The notes under the pieces were generated by a model, which was not told the DNA's origin, ran no database searches, and was given only the letters and a program-made list of their open reading frames with translations. From positions 1 through 64,000 of the forward strand of contig NZ_LOFH01000006.1 of assembly GCF_001469215.1 (NCBI RefSeq): a stretch of 64,000 nucleotides of DNA, read 5' to 3'. This DNA comes from Pseudoalteromonas sp. H105 (lineage in GTDB: Bacteria; Pseudomonadota; Gammaproteobacteria; Enterobacterales; Alteromonadaceae). Position numbers and translations under genes: made by a program. Positions 34,147 through 46,500 of this stretch are shown here, in pieces (the first letter of the stretch is position 1; every line of letters starts with the position of its first letter).

Positions 34147-35249
34147 TACTTTAAAAGCATCCTCTTATCTGTTGCAATCGACATGATTATACCAAATCCT
34201 GCCATTAAGGTTACCATGGAGGTACCTCCATAGCTAATCAGTGGTAAAGGCACACCTACAACAGGTAATAGGCCAGAAACCATACCGATATTAACAAAAA
34301 CGTATACAAAAAAGGTGAGCGTTAATGCGCCAGCTAGTAATTTGCCAAATGCATCTTGCGCATTTACGGCGATAAATAATCCACGACCTATAATAAATAA
34401 GTACATACACAATAATAAACAAACGCCGAATAACCCAAACTCTTCGCTGAGCACCGAGAAAATAAAATCAGTATGACGCTCAGGCAAAAACTCTAATTGA
34501 GACTGTGTACCTTGCAGCCACCCTTTTCCTTCAATGCCACCAGAACCAATGGCGATTTTAGATTGGATGATATGATAGCCAGAGCCCAGAGGGTCGCTTT
34601 CAGGGTTGAATAAAGTAAGCACTCGTTGCTTTTGATAAGCGTGCATTCCGTAGTGCCAAAATGGCCAAGCAGATAACGCGACTAAGCCTGTTAGAAAGCC
34701 AATTAGGCGCCAACTAAGCCCAGATAAAAATAAGACAAAGATGCCGGAGCTTGCTATTAAAATAGACGTGCCGAGATCGGGTTGTTCTTTGATAAGTAAG
34801 GTAGGCAAAAGTACGATGGTAAAACCGACGACTAGGTGTAATGCTCTAGGTGGAAGGTGATTTCGGCCTATGTACCATGCAACCATCATTGGCACAGCCA
34901 GCTTCATTAGTTCTGATGGTTGAAAACGCGTAACGCCTAAATCAAGCCATCGCTGGGCACCTTTTGAGCTTACGCCAAATAATAAAACCCCAATAAGCAT
35001 AAGTAATCCCAAACAGTACAAAGGGATGACAAGACGTTTTAAGGTTGCGGGGCTAAATTGTGCTAATACAAACATGGCAATTATCGCTGCGGCCATACGG
35101 GTACCATGGCGGATCATCATCGCTTCATTTTGGCCACTTGCACTGTATACAATAGCAAGGCTTGCGGCCATCATACACATTAACGAAAGGAGTAAAGGTA
35201 AGTCTAAGTGTAATTTATCCCAAATAGAGCGTTTATCATGTAGTTGCAT
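34146..35249 (-). CDS. rodA: rod-shape peptidoglycan polymerase RodA
   Basis: A 367-residue SEDS-family integral membrane protein with about ten spans. Family segments SGGIEGKGWLQGTQ, FLPERHTDFIFSVLSEEFG and the late PLISYGGT are present in separate places. It is a glycosyltransferase that polymerises lipid II, in complex with PBP2 (MrdA), during lateral wall growth. One-base overlaps with both mrdA and rlpA indicate coupled translation. Length and order match E. coli. Confidence 0.96.
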   Translation of the reverse strand: MQLHDKRSIWDKLHLDLPLLLSLMCMMAASLAIVYSASGQNEAMMIRHGTRMAAAIIAMFVLAQFSPATLKRLVIPLYCLGLLMLIGVLLFGVSSKGAQRWLDLGVTRFQPSELMKLAVPMMVAWYIGRNHLPPRALHLVVGFTIVLLPTLLIKEQPDLGTSILIASSGIFVLFLSGLSWRLIGFLTGLVALSAWPFWHYGMHAYQKQRVLTLFNPESDPLGSGYHIIQSKIAIGSGGIEGKGWLQGTQSQLEFLPERHTDFIFSVLSEEFGLFGVCLLLCMYLFIIGRGLFIAVNAQDAFGKLLAGALTLTFFVYVFVNIGMVSGLLPVVGVPLPLISYGGTSMVTLMAGFGIIMSIATDKRMLLK

Positions 35250-37129
35250 TATTGTTTCGCACTCCTGGCAACCTGGATAGGATTAGCTGAAAAATAATAA
35301 TCCATTAACTGTCGGGCAATAGGAGCGCCTACGGAACTTCCTCCTCCGGTATTTTCAACCACAACAGATACAACAATCTGGGGGTCTTCATACGGGGCAA
35401 AGCCAATATAAATTGCGTTATCGCGTTGGCGCTCTTTGAGAGATTCTGCATCATAGCGCTCACCTTGTGCAATGCTGACAACTTGTGCAGTACCTGTTTT
35501 ACCCGCAGGGTCGTACGTTGCACCTAGGAATGCTTTATGAGCTGTGCCTGTTACTTTATGTACCGTATTGTGCATAGCATCTAAAGCAATACGCCAATGG
35601 TCTGCATTTTTTAATACAACAGGAGGTTTTTCTTCATTGTTTATTTGCGTTACTTCATCTTCTTTTTTAGCAACTTGCACTAAGTGTGGAGGGTAATTAT
35701 GCCCTTTATTTACAAGAATATTCGTAGCGTTTGCGATCTGTATGGGAGTGGCTGTCCAATAACCTTGGCCAATACCAACTGAAATGGTATCTCCACGCCA
35801 CCACGATTCACGAAAACGGCCTTCTTTCCATTCTTTAGACGGTAAAATAGCGCTCGTTTCTTCATGTATATCAATGCCTGTTAAATCACCAAAGCCAAAT
35901 TGCGCCATAAAATTGCTGATTTTTGTGATACCCATTCGGTAAGCCGTATCATAGAAGTAGGTATCACAAGACTCTTCAATTGCTCTGTAAACATCTACAT
36001 GACCATGGCCACTGCGTTTCCAGTCGCGCCATTTATGCTCTACATTAGGTATTTGAAAAAAGCCCGGATCCCAAATGGTGGTTTGCTCATTGACTATGCC
36101 TTCTTCGAGCGCAAGTATAGCTAAATGTGGTTTAACGGTTGATGCAGGAGCATACCGTCCTTGCGTTGCGCGATTTATTAATGGGCGGTCAGGGTTGAGC
36201 AACGCTTTATAATTTTTACTACTAATACCATGCACAAATAAATTTGGGTCGTAACTAGGGTTTGAATACAAAGCGAGTACACCGCCATCTTTAGCGTCCA
36301 TCACTACAATCGCACCGCGCATATCTTTTAATGCATGTTGCGCTATTTGTTGTAAGCCAATATCCATAGTAAGCACTAAATCATGACCCGGCTCAGGTGG
36401 TGTCACACTCAGAGTGCGGATAACACGCCCACGGTTGTTAACTTCAACACGTTGTGAGCCTACTTGGCCGTGCAGTAATTGTTCATAATATTTTTCAATA
36501 CCCAGCTTGCCGATGTCATGAGTGGCTCTGTAATTGGTCGCTTGACCAGCCATTTCAAGTTTAGCGAGTTCTTTTTTATTTAATTTTGCCACATAGCCGA
36601 GCGCATGTGTGAGGGTATCAGCATATGGGTAGTAGCGTGCGAGTCGGGCCTCGATGCTAAAGCCGGGAAATTTATGCTGGTTAACTGAAAATTTGGCGAC
36701 TTCAGATTCATTTAAACGTGCTTTTAGTACTTGGCTTTTAAAACGACGGTTATGCTTGATGTCGTCAAGGAAATCGTTTTTTTGCTGTTCAGAAATCGTG
36801 ATTAACTGACTAATCGCTGTTAATGAGTTGTCTAGGTTTTTAACGTCTTCGGGTATGACTTCAAGGTTATAAACAGGTTTGTTTTCAGCAAGGAGTACAC
36901 CATTTCTGTCGTAGATTAAGCCTCTATTGGGTGCAATAGGAATCACTTTTATACGGTTGTCGTTTGAACGAGTTTGATAATCTTGGTGGTCATCAACTTG
37001 GATGGTGTACAAATTTGATAGTAAGATTGCCACTAAGATAGTAACAAAAATAAAACCCACAAACGCGCGACGAGCAAACAGATTAGCCTCTGCAGAGTGG
37101 TCTCGAATTGTGGGTCTTCTTTTTAGCAT
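35249..37129 (-). CDS. mrdA: peptidoglycan transpeptidase PBP2
   Basis: A 626-residue class B penicillin-binding protein. It has an N-terminal membrane anchor (about 27-47), a dimerisation/pedestal domain and a transpeptidase domain with active-site motifs ASTVK, SCD (in EESCDTYF) and KTGTAQ. It makes cross-links for elongation with RodA. It starts five bases after rlmH and shares one base with rodA. The C-terminal tail after the catalytic domain is short, as usual. Confidence 0.96.
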   Translation of the reverse strand: MLKRRPTIRDHSAEANLFARRAFVGFIFVTILVAILLSNLYTIQVDDHQDYQTRSNDNRIKVIPIAPNRGLIYDRNGVLLAENKPVYNLEVIPEDVKNLDNSLTAISQLITISEQQKNDFLDDIKHNRRFKSQVLKARLNESEVAKFSVNQHKFPGFSIEARLARYYPYADTLTHALGYVAKLNKKELAKLEMAGQATNYRATHDIGKLGIEKYYEQLLHGQVGSQRVEVNNRGRVIRTLSVTPPEPGHDLVLTMDIGLQQIAQHALKDMRGAIVVMDAKDGGVLALYSNPSYDPNLFVHGISSKNYKALLNPDRPLINRATQGRYAPASTVKPHLAILALEEGIVNEQTTIWDPGFFQIPNVEHKWRDWKRSGHGHVDVYRAIEESCDTYFYDTAYRMGITKISNFMAQFGFGDLTGIDIHEETSAILPSKEWKEGRFRESWWRGDTISVGIGQGYWTATPIQIANATNILVNKGHNYPPHLVQVAKKEDEVTQINNEEKPPVVLKNADHWRIALDAMHNTVHKVTGTAHKAFLGATYDPAGKTGTAQVVSIAQGERYDAESLKERQRDNAIYIGFAPYEDPQIVVSVVVENTGGGSSVGAPIARQLMDYYFSANPIQVARSAKQ

Positions 37130-37134
37130 GCTGA

Positions 37135-37605
37135 CTACTCGCGATGATAAGGATGGTTATTGTTTAAACTCCATCCTCGGTACAAGCTTTCAGCAACAAT
37201 AATGCGCACTAATGGATGCGGTAGGGTCAAGTTAGATAATGACCACTTTTGCTCCGAGGCCGCAATACATTCAGGTGCAAGCCCTTCAGGACCCCCAATA
37301 AGCAAACTAACATCGCGGCCATCCAGTTGCCACTTTTCCATATTTTTTGCTAACTGATGTGTATCAAGCGCTTTGCCAGTGACTTCAAGTGTCACAATAC
37401 GATTGCCTTTAGGTATAGCCGCCAGCGTTTTTTCGCCTTCAATATGCAAAATGCGCTTTATATCAGCATTTTTTCCACGTTTACCTGCGGGGATCTCAAT
37501 CAGCTCTAATGCCATATCTTTTGGAAATCGGCGCTGATACTCTGAAAAGCCGGTTTCAACCCACGCTGGCATTTTTGTACCAACGGCAATCATTTGTATT
37601 TTCAC
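37135..37605 (-). CDS. rlmH: 23S rRNA (pseudouridine-1915-N3) methyltransferase RlmH
   Basis: A 156-residue SPOUT-fold methyltransferase. The knot region has LLIGGPEGL (about 101-109), and the late [14 protein letters not shown] segment is typical. It methylates pseudouridine 1915 in helix 69 of 23S rRNA on the assembled ribosome. It lies 37 bases after rsfS and five before mrdA, in the order conserved across gammaproteobacteria. Confidence 0.96.
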   Translation of the reverse strand: MKIQMIAVGTKMPAWVETGFSEYQRRFPKDMALELIEIPAGKRGKNADIKRILHIEGEKTLAAIPKGNRIVTLEVTGKALDTHQLAKNMEKWQLDGRDVSLLIGGPEGLAPECIAASEQKWSLSNLTLPHPLVRIIVAESLYRGWSLNNNHPYHRE

Positions 37606-37642
37606 GCGTTTCCTTCCAAACTCAGATTAAAATAAAGCGATG

Positions 37643-37960
37643 TTAGCTCCAAAGCTTTTCTAGGTCGTAATAGCTACGTGCTTGATCTTGCATAACATGT
37701 ACGACTACATCACCTAAATCAACCAGTACCCATTCGCCTTCATTTTGACCTTCATAACCAAGAGGTTCTTCGCCTGCATGACGTGCTTCTTTGGCAACGT
37801 GATCAGCAATTGATTGCACGTGGCGTTTAGAATTACCAGAACAAACAAGCATGTAGTCAGTAATGTCGGAGTTGCCTCTTACATCAATCTGAACCACATC
37901 ACGGGCTTTCATATCGTCAATTTTGTCTAGGGCAAAGGCGAGTAGTTGTTTCGAATCCAA
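37643..37960 (-). CDS. rsfS: ribosomal silencing factor RsfS
   Basis: A 105-residue RsfS/YbeB protein, exactly the E. coli length. It binds uL14 on the large subunit and blocks subunit joining when nutrients fall. It has the conserved GDVVVHVMQDQAR segment near the C terminus. The start is TTG (37960): it gives an N terminus that matches the family, while the next ATG would remove 16 residues. It stands 54 bases after nadD. Confidence 0.94.
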   Translation of the reverse strand: MDSKQLLAFALDKIDDMKARDVVQIDVRGNSDITDYMLVCSGNSKRHVQSIADHVAKEARHAGEEPLGYEGQNEGEWVLVDLGDVVVHVMQDQARSYYDLEKLWS

Positions 37961-38014
37961 AGTGTTATCTCATTTAAAAAGGGAATAGCTGTTATTTTAT
38001 CACGCTGGTGATTA

Positions 38015-38650
38015 TTATTCACCACTTAGATAAAGTTGCCGATCACCTATATAGTGACTCACTGCGGTAGGAAGAAGTTCCACACAGGATTGACCTTTTT
38101 TTAATTTTTGTCGAATGTTACTGGACGCAATATCCATCATTTGACCGGGTAAGAAGTACAGTCTACCTGCATGCTCTAAGCGTAGCGTTTTAGGTGATGT
38201 TGTCAGGGCTTTTTCTTTATACTCAATTAGCTGCGAGCTTAAATTAATATCTTGATTAGGACGCTTGAAGACCACAAGGTGGCAAAGTTGTGTAATTTTT
38301 TGCCATTCAAACCACTTATCCAACGTATTGAATGAATCGAGCCCAATTAAAAATAGAATGGGGTCGTTAGGGTGTTCCTTTCGTAGCTCTTGCAAACTCA
38401 ATAGCGAATAAGAAGGCCCTTGGCGTTTTAATTCACGCAAGTCGAGTGAAAAATACGGATAAGGTTCAATAGCGGCCTGCAACATCGCAATGCGATCCTC
38501 GTTACTGATCCCTGGTATCGCTTTATGCGCTGGGATAGCACATGGCATAAACTGTAAATGATCAAGGGTTAAGTGTTCAACGCATTGCTTGGCCATATTG
38601 ATGTGGCCTAAATGAATAGGATCGAATGTACCACCAAAAAGTGCAATCAT
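38015..38650 (-). CDS. nadD: nicotinate-nucleotide adenylyltransferase
   Basis: A 211-residue nucleotidyltransferase with the GGTFDPIHLGHI N terminus (residues 5-16, containing the HxGH motif) and a C-terminal SSNIRQKL segment, the ISSTxxR-type motif. It converts nicotinate mononucleotide to deamido-NAD in NAD synthesis. It is 16 bases after holA within the leuS-lptE-holA-nadD-rsfS operon. Confidence 0.95.
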   Translation of the reverse strand: MIALFGGTFDPIHLGHINMAKQCVEHLTLDHLQFMPCAIPAHKAIPGISNEDRIAMLQAAIEPYPYFSLDLRELKRQGPSYSLLSLQELRKEHPNDPILFLIGLDSFNTLDKWFEWQKITQLCHLVVFKRPNQDINLSSQLIEYKEKALTTSPKTLRLEHAGRLYFLPGQMMDIASSNIRQKLKKGQSCVELLPTAVSHYIGDRQLYLSGE

Positions 38651-38666
38651 CTTTTGTTCCTAATCG

Positions 38667-39704
38667 TTATGAAACAGGGTGAGCGGGGAGAGCAACCTCA
38701 ACGGGTTGACAAAAAACGAGGCATATATGCGCTAGTGCTTGATAAGGTTTAATTAGCGTACCTTGCTTATAACTTGCGTCAAATTGTGCCAGCAAACTAA
38801 TCAGATGCTCAAGTGTTTGTAAAGATAATCGGTTTAGGGCTTGATTAATGGGCCCTTGTTGGTTTTTCCAAATTGCTTTTTGTTTAAATAAACTGGTTAA
38901 ATTCTCACCTTGCAATAGGCCTATTTGCAAGCTTAATAGTGTGTTTGCTTCTTTGTTTATAGCCCATAGAATAGTGACCGCCTCAGTATTATCACCTGCT
39001 AGCTTGGTTAAGATTTTAATTGCTTGGCGGCTGTTTCCATTTAAGAGCGCATCACTTAAATCGAAAATATCGAATTTAGCTTGGTTAAGTAAACCTTGTA
39101 GTACCAATTGTTGATCAATTAGCGCATTACCGTGAAGCAGTGATAGTTTTTCTAGCTCTTGATAACAAGCCAGTAAATTACCTTCTGTAGCGTCAATTAG
39201 CGTGCGTTTTGCATCATTTTGCATATTGATAGCTAAACGGTTGCACTGTTCATCGAGCCAACGTTGTAAATGATTGCCTGATAATGGGTAGCAAGGTACA
39301 AATACGCCGTGTTTGTCTAATGCTTTAAACCATGCACTGCGTTGGATATCTTGGCTTGCTTTAGCGCCAGTCAAAATCAACAGTGTGTCGGGGTTAGTAA
39401 GTTCAACCAGTTTTTTAAACGTTTGGCTGCCAACAGTGCCTGGCTTTTGACCATTGAGATCAAGCTCAATTAAAGTACGGGCACTAAATAAGGACATACT
39501 TTGATATTGAGCTATTAACTCTTGCCAATCAAAGCCTGGCATCAGTGTAAATTTTATGACTTCGTCAAAGCCTTGCTGCTTAGCTTTTAAGCGAATTTGT
39601 TGTGCACATTGGGCTATTTGAAAGGGTTCTTCGCCAAACACTAAATAAAATGGCTGGAGTGTTTTGTTTAATTCACTCGGTAATTGATTAGCATAACAGC
39701 GCAT
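38667..39704 (-). CDS. holA: DNA polymerase III delta subunit
   Basis: A 345-residue HolA protein, the wrench of the clamp loader that opens the beta sliding clamp. The N-terminal PFYLVFGEEPFQI (about 17-29) and SMSLFSARTLIELD (about 70-83) segments are typical, followed by the helical collar region. It overlaps lptE by one base (TAATG) and nadD follows, so expression is coupled. Length is normal. Confidence 0.94.
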   Translation of the reverse strand: MRCYANQLPSELNKTLQPFYLVFGEEPFQIAQCAQQIRLKAKQQGFDEVIKFTLMPGFDWQELIAQYQSMSLFSARTLIELDLNGQKPGTVGSQTFKKLVELTNPDTLLILTGAKASQDIQRSAWFKALDKHGVFVPCYPLSGNHLQRWLDEQCNRLAINMQNDAKRTLIDATEGNLLACYQELEKLSLLHGNALIDQQLVLQGLLNQAKFDIFDLSDALLNGNSRQAIKILTKLAGDNTEAVTILWAINKEANTLLSLQIGLLQGENLTSLFKQKAIWKNQQGPINQALNRLSLQTLEHLISLLAQFDASYKQGTLIKPYQALAHICLVFCQPVEVALPAHPVS

Positions 39705-40198
39705 TACAGTTGCGATAACTCTCGTACTATACGACGACTCGCTTGCTTGCGTATTTCGTTAAGCAATAAATCAAGCTCTTTGGCTTTTGCCAAGGCGTTG
39801 TCTGGGTCATCTTGATAATTACGATAAAGCTCAAAACTTTGCTCGATTGGATCTTTTCCAGGTCGTTTTAGGGTATATGCAACACTATATGCGAGTTCGT
39901 ATTCAGCTACTTGGCCATTTTTAAACAATGACAAAATCTGTCGCTCTAAACGATCTTTAGACAAATATAATTGAGCAACATTTTTTTCAGGTACCGATTG
40001 CAATTCAACTTTGCTTAAAGTGAGTTCTTTTTCAAGGATGGCAAAGAGAGCTGACTTTTCATCATCCCCATTAAGAGTCATGATCTTTAAGTCATCTGGT
40101 AAACTTGATGCTTTTTTTAACTGAAAACCACACCCAGTCAATAAAAAACAGACTAGCACACAGGCTAGTCCGTTTTTAGTGGCATTAAAAAATGCCAT
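39704..40198 (-). CDS. lptE: LPS-assembly lipoprotein LptE
   Basis: A 164-residue lipoprotein with lipobox LTGC (Cys23) starting CGFQLKK, the typical LptE mature N terminus. It plugs the LptD barrel and helps insert lipopolysaccharide into the outer membrane. It sits one base after leuS and shares one base with holA, in the usual order. LptD is not in the window. Confidence 0.93.
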   Translation of the reverse strand: MAFFNATKNGLACVLVCFLLTGCGFQLKKASSLPDDLKIMTLNGDDEKSALFAILEKELTLSKVELQSVPEKNVAQLYLSKDRLERQILSLFKNGQVAEYELAYSVAYTLKRPGKDPIEQSFELYRNYQDDPDNALAKAKELDLLLNEIRKQASRRIVRELSQL

Positions 40199-40199
40199 A

Positions 40200-42788
<2,589 letters not shown>

Positions 42789-42973
42789 CTATGATTCCAG
42801 ACTTCTTGCAAACTAATAAAAAATTGCCGAATAGGATACCCCAAAAATAGGACTAATCACAGCGGCAAATAAGCGGATTTTATAAATTCATGACTTAATT
42901 AGTTTTCAGAGCAGGTTAACCTATACTTGTTTAAGGTAAACACTGATTTAACGTCGTTTTGAAGGAGTATATT

Positions 42974-43432
42974 ATGGCTGATTATAAAGCATGGTTAACA
43001 GATTTAAGTGCCTGGTTAAAAGACGTAAAAGATCACGAGTTCAAAGAGGCAATAAACAAGTTTGTTGAATCTGAACAAGCGCTCAAAGCGTTAGGCCAAG
43101 AAAAGCTTACGTTATACCGTGAATACCTTAAACGTGACATTGAACACATTAAAGAAAACGACAATCACTATGACTCACTTGCGTGGCAAGAACTAAAAGA
43201 GTCCTTATGGTTTGAATTGTCACACATAGAAGATAAAACCCAGTTAGAATGGCACGCATTAAACCAAGATTTTAAGCATAATGGCGTTTATCACCAAGGT
43301 GAATGGATAGCCATGGGCACATTAGTATGTAAGAATTGCAGCCACAGCTATGATATTTATCATGCCACGCAAATTAGAGCTTGTTCGCAGTGCGACGGTA
43401 TCTACTTTTCTCGTAAGGCATTACAACCATAA
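42974..43432 (+). CDS. ybeL: YbeL (DUF1451) zinc-ribbon protein
   Basis: A 152-residue protein with a charged helical N-terminal two-thirds and a C-terminal zinc ribbon (CKNC then CSQC). The frame opens at a TTG at 42959 that is itself part of the AAGGAG ribosome site, so the ATG at 42974 is the real start. ybeL is also close to leuS in E. coli, divergently arranged. Function is unknown. Confidence 0.88.
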   Translation: MADYKAWLTDLSAWLKDVKDHEFKEAINKFVESEQALKALGQEKLTLYREYLKRDIEHIKENDNHYDSLAWQELKESLWFELSHIEDKTQLEWHALNQDFKHNGVYHQGEWIAMGTLVCKNCSHSYDIYHATQIRACSQCDGIYFSRKALQP

Positions 43433-43506
43433 AATTGTAGGTAAGCTCCTTGCTCTGCCCATATTAAAATTAATTAGCGAATACGCTGATACAAAAAGAA
43501 GTTAGA

Positions 43507-45927
43507 ATGACGAAAAAACTGCTGCCATTACCTGTGTCTGCGTTAGCGCCGACTATTTCACTTAATCATGTACAAACGTGCATGAATAATCCGTATCCTG
43601 AAACCTTGACTTTCATCGGTCAACAGCGCGCGCAAAGTGCATTGGATTTTTCATTGGGAATGGAGCTTCCTGGTTACAATGTGTATGTTATGGGTGAAGC
43701 TGCCCATGGCCGCTTTACTTTAGTTAAAGATAAGTTAGAGGCGCACAGTAAAGGTCGGCCGACGCCTAACGAATGGTTGTATGTTAATAATTACGATGAC
43801 CATCGCGAACCTATAGCCATGTTTTTACAAGCAGGGCAAAGTAAGCAATTAGCTGACGACATTGACTCATTTATTGATGAAGTCCTCGATACGTTTCCTG
43901 CCGCCTTTGACAACCCTGCGTATCAGCGTAAAAAGAAAAAGATTGATCGTGAGTTCAATGATGCGTATGACGCGGCGATCACAGAAGTGGAAATTGCCGC
44001 GCTTGAACAAAGCGTTGCTTTAATTGAAGAAAAAAGCGTCGTGGGATTTGCTCCTTTAGTTAATGGCAAGCAATTAAGCGATGCTGAATTTGCAGCCCTT
44101 GATGATGACTTACGTGAGCAGTTTTATGCAGTGATAGAAAAACTGGAAGATGCCTTGATTGAAGCGTTAATCGAGCTTCCTCGTTGGAAACGAGAGTCAT
44201 CTGAAAAACTGCGAAACTTAAAGAAATCCACCGCTGAGCTTGCAACCAAGCCGCTGTTAAAAGATTTAGAACATAAGTACGCATCTCACATTGGTGTACT
44301 GCGTTACTTAAAAGACATCCGAGTGGAAATTATCGACGCCGTGCTTGAATGGCTTGACGATGAAGACGAAAGTGAAGAAAGCAAAGAAGATTTTGACCGT
44401 AAAGGCATGCTAACAGATTTCTTTGCACCAAATATCTTGGTTGAGTTTAAAGAAGATGATGCAGCGCCTGTGGTGTATGAACCCAATCCAACATTTGGCA
44501 ACATTTTTGGTAAAATAGAATACGCGGCATCACAAGGCTCATTAATCACCAGCTATCGCTCAATTCAGCCGGGTGCATTGCACCGTGCTAATGGTGGCTA
44601 CTTGATTATGGATGCCGAAAAAGTGATGGCTAACCCGCAAGTGTGGGATGGTTTAAAATTATCGCTTAAGACACATCAAATCAAAAACGATTTACCTTAT
44701 CAAGACAGTGCGGTTGGCAGTAGTTTTACGCTTCGTCCGCAATTGATTCCCCTTGATGTAAAAATAATTTTACTCGGTTCTCGCGAGTTATATTACACAA
44801 TCGGTGAATACGATGAAGAGTTTGCTGAGCTCTTTAGAGTGCTGGCTGACTTTGATTACTATTTGCCAAGCAGCGATAAGTTACAGTATCAGTTCATCAC
44901 AAAAGTAACCGAATATTGCCAAAACACACTCAAATGCAACTTAACTGAACCTGCTATGGCGCGATTGCTAAAATTTAGTTATCGCCAAGCTGAGCATCAT
45001 AATAAATTATCGGCGCGTTTTGCCGATGTATTAGAGCTAGTGGCAGAAGCGAGTTTTTATACTAAGCAGGATAACCTGACCCTGATAGACGCGCATCACA
45101 TCGATGAAGCAATCGAAGGCAAGCAGTACCGTACAGGGCAAATAAGTGAAAATATGCTCAGTGATATTAAAGAAGGGCACACTTTAATAGCCACTGAAGG
45201 TCACGCCGTTGGTAAAGTAAACGGCTTAACAGTATTGCATATCGGTGATACTTCATTTGGTACCCCTGCACGTATTACTGCCACTGTGTACGCCGGGGCT
45301 GATGGTGTGATTGATGTAGAGCGTGAAGCCGAGCTTGGTAAAGCGATTCACTCTAAGGGGGTGATGTTGCTAACGGGTTACCTAGGCAATAAATACGCTC
45401 AACAATTTAGCTTAACATTGAGTGCCAATATAGCGATTGAGCAAAGCTATGGCTACATTGATGGTGACAGTGCATCCTTAGCTGAACTTTGTGCGCTCAT
45501 TTCAGCCATTACAAATCTGCCTATTAGTCAATCAATTGCGCTTACGGGGTCGATTAACCAACATGGTGATGTACAAGCGATTGGTGGTGTTAACGAAAAA
45601 ATAGAAGGCTTCTTCAAACTCTGTAAAATGCGTGGTTTAACAGGCCAACAAGGCGTGATTGTACCTAAATCTAACCAAGTTAACTTAGTCCTTGATGATG
45701 AAATACTTGCCGCGGTTGAGCTAGGCAGGTTTCATATATATGCGGTTGAAACTGTTGACCAAGCGCTTAATACATTGATGGATATAGAGGCGGGAGAATT
45801 GGTTGACGGGCACTACCCGGATGATTCTGTGAACGGATTAGCACTGACACGATTAAGTAATATTGCAGATATCGTCAATGGTGATAATGCAGAAGAAGAA
45901 AAAGAGCAAGAGAATGAACAACCATGA
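43507..45927 (+). CDS. Lon-family (YcbZ-type) protease
   Basis: An 806-residue AAA-peptidase of the S16 Lon-related group (YcbZ/LonB-like). The C-terminal protease domain has the catalytic Ser in GDSASLAEL (about residue 661) and the Lys in GGVNEKIEGFF. The N-terminal P-loop region reads GEAAHGR, without the usual GKT lysine, and the Walker-B-like element is YLIMDAEK. Relatives share weak P-loops, so ATP hydrolysis is uncertain. The stop overlaps the start of an FKBP gene by four bases. Substrates are unknown. Confidence 0.87.
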   Translation: MTKKLLPLPVSALAPTISLNHVQTCMNNPYPETLTFIGQQRAQSALDFSLGMELPGYNVYVMGEAAHGRFTLVKDKLEAHSKGRPTPNEWLYVNNYDDHREPIAMFLQAGQSKQLADDIDSFIDEVLDTFPAAFDNPAYQRKKKKIDREFNDAYDAAITEVEIAALEQSVALIEEKSVVGFAPLVNGKQLSDAEFAALDDDLREQFYAVIEKLEDALIEALIELPRWKRESSEKLRNLKKSTAELATKPLLKDLEHKYASHIGVLRYLKDIRVEIIDAVLEWLDDEDESEESKEDFDRKGMLTDFFAPNILVEFKEDDAAPVVYEPNPTFGNIFGKIEYAASQGSLITSYRSIQPGALHRANGGYLIMDAEKVMANPQVWDGLKLSLKTHQIKNDLPYQDSAVGSSFTLRPQLIPLDVKIILLGSRELYYTIGEYDEEFAELFRVLADFDYYLPSSDKLQYQFITKVTEYCQNTLKCNLTEPAMARLLKFSYRQAEHHNKLSARFADVLELVAEASFYTKQDNLTLIDAHHIDEAIEGKQYRTGQISENMLSDIKEGHTLIATEGHAVGKVNGLTVLHIGDTSFGTPARITATVYAGADGVIDVEREAELGKAIHSKGVMLLTGYLGNKYAQQFSLTLSANIAIEQSYGYIDGDSASLAELCALISAITNLPISQSIALTGSINQHGDVQAIGGVNEKIEGFFKLCKMRGLTGQQGVIVPKSNQVNLVLDDEILAAVELGRFHIYAVETVDQALNTLMDIEAGELVDGHYPDDSVNGLALTRLSNIADIVNGDNAEEEKEQENEQP

Positions 45928-46403
45928 TTAACATTATTTTAGCGGTAATTATTGCCATATTTTGCTATTTAATTTTTAAAAATAGTAAAAAAGTAAAACA
46001 ACAAGCACTGGCTAATGCACAAATAGGCAGCGACTTTTTAGCGTCCAATAGTCAGGTTGAGGGAGTCATTGAGACTGCTTCAGGGTTGCAATATAAAGTG
46101 ATCAAGCATAGTGGCAATGAAAAAAAGCCCACATCTTCACAGAGCAAGGTCAATGTACATTATCATGGTACGTTATTAGACGGCAGTGTGTTTGACAGCT
46201 CGGTTGACAGAAACAGCCCAATCAGCTTTGGCTTACAGCAGGTAATTAAAGGATGGACGGAAGGATTACAGCTAATGAGTGAAGGAGATAAATACACGTT
46301 TTATATCCCGCATCAATTGGCATATGGCGAGAAGCGAGTAGGCAGTATTCCTCCAGCGTCTTTACTTATTTTTGAAGTCGAATTATTGAAAATAGAGTCG
46401 TAA
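45924..46403 (+). CDS. membrane-anchored FKBP-type peptidyl-prolyl isomerase
   Basis: A 159-residue protein with an N-terminal hydrophobic anchor (about 2-18) and a C-terminal FKBP domain. Family marks are VNVHYHGTLLDGSVFDSS, VIKGWTEGLQLMSEG and PPASLLIFEVELL in order. The active-site aromatic residues are present. Translation is coupled to the preceding Lon-type protease by ATGA. The localisation of the domain depends on anchor orientation. The pairing implies a shared quality-control role, which is inference. Confidence 0.88.
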   Translation: MINIILAVIIAIFCYLIFKNSKKVKQQALANAQIGSDFLASNSQVEGVIETASGLQYKVIKHSGNEKKPTSSQSKVNVHYHGTLLDGSVFDSSVDRNSPISFGLQQVIKGWTEGLQLMSEGDKYTFYIPHQLAYGEKRVGSIPPASLLIFEVELLKIES

Positions 46404-46445
46404 AAAGTGCTAAATACAGCACACATATAGAGACTATGATTAAGT

Positions 46446-46463
46446 GGCTGAGTATCATCAGCC
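46446..46463. repeat. stem between converging FKBP and CIA30 genes
   Basis: GGCTGA and TCAGCC pair around GTATCA. A weaker stem (GTGCT/AGCAC, 46407-46422) lies just before. Together they may act as a convergent terminator, although U runs are poor. Confidence 0.35.
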
Positions 46464-46500
46464 CCTGATTTATGACTTAAGTTTTGCTGCTAAAGTGGGG

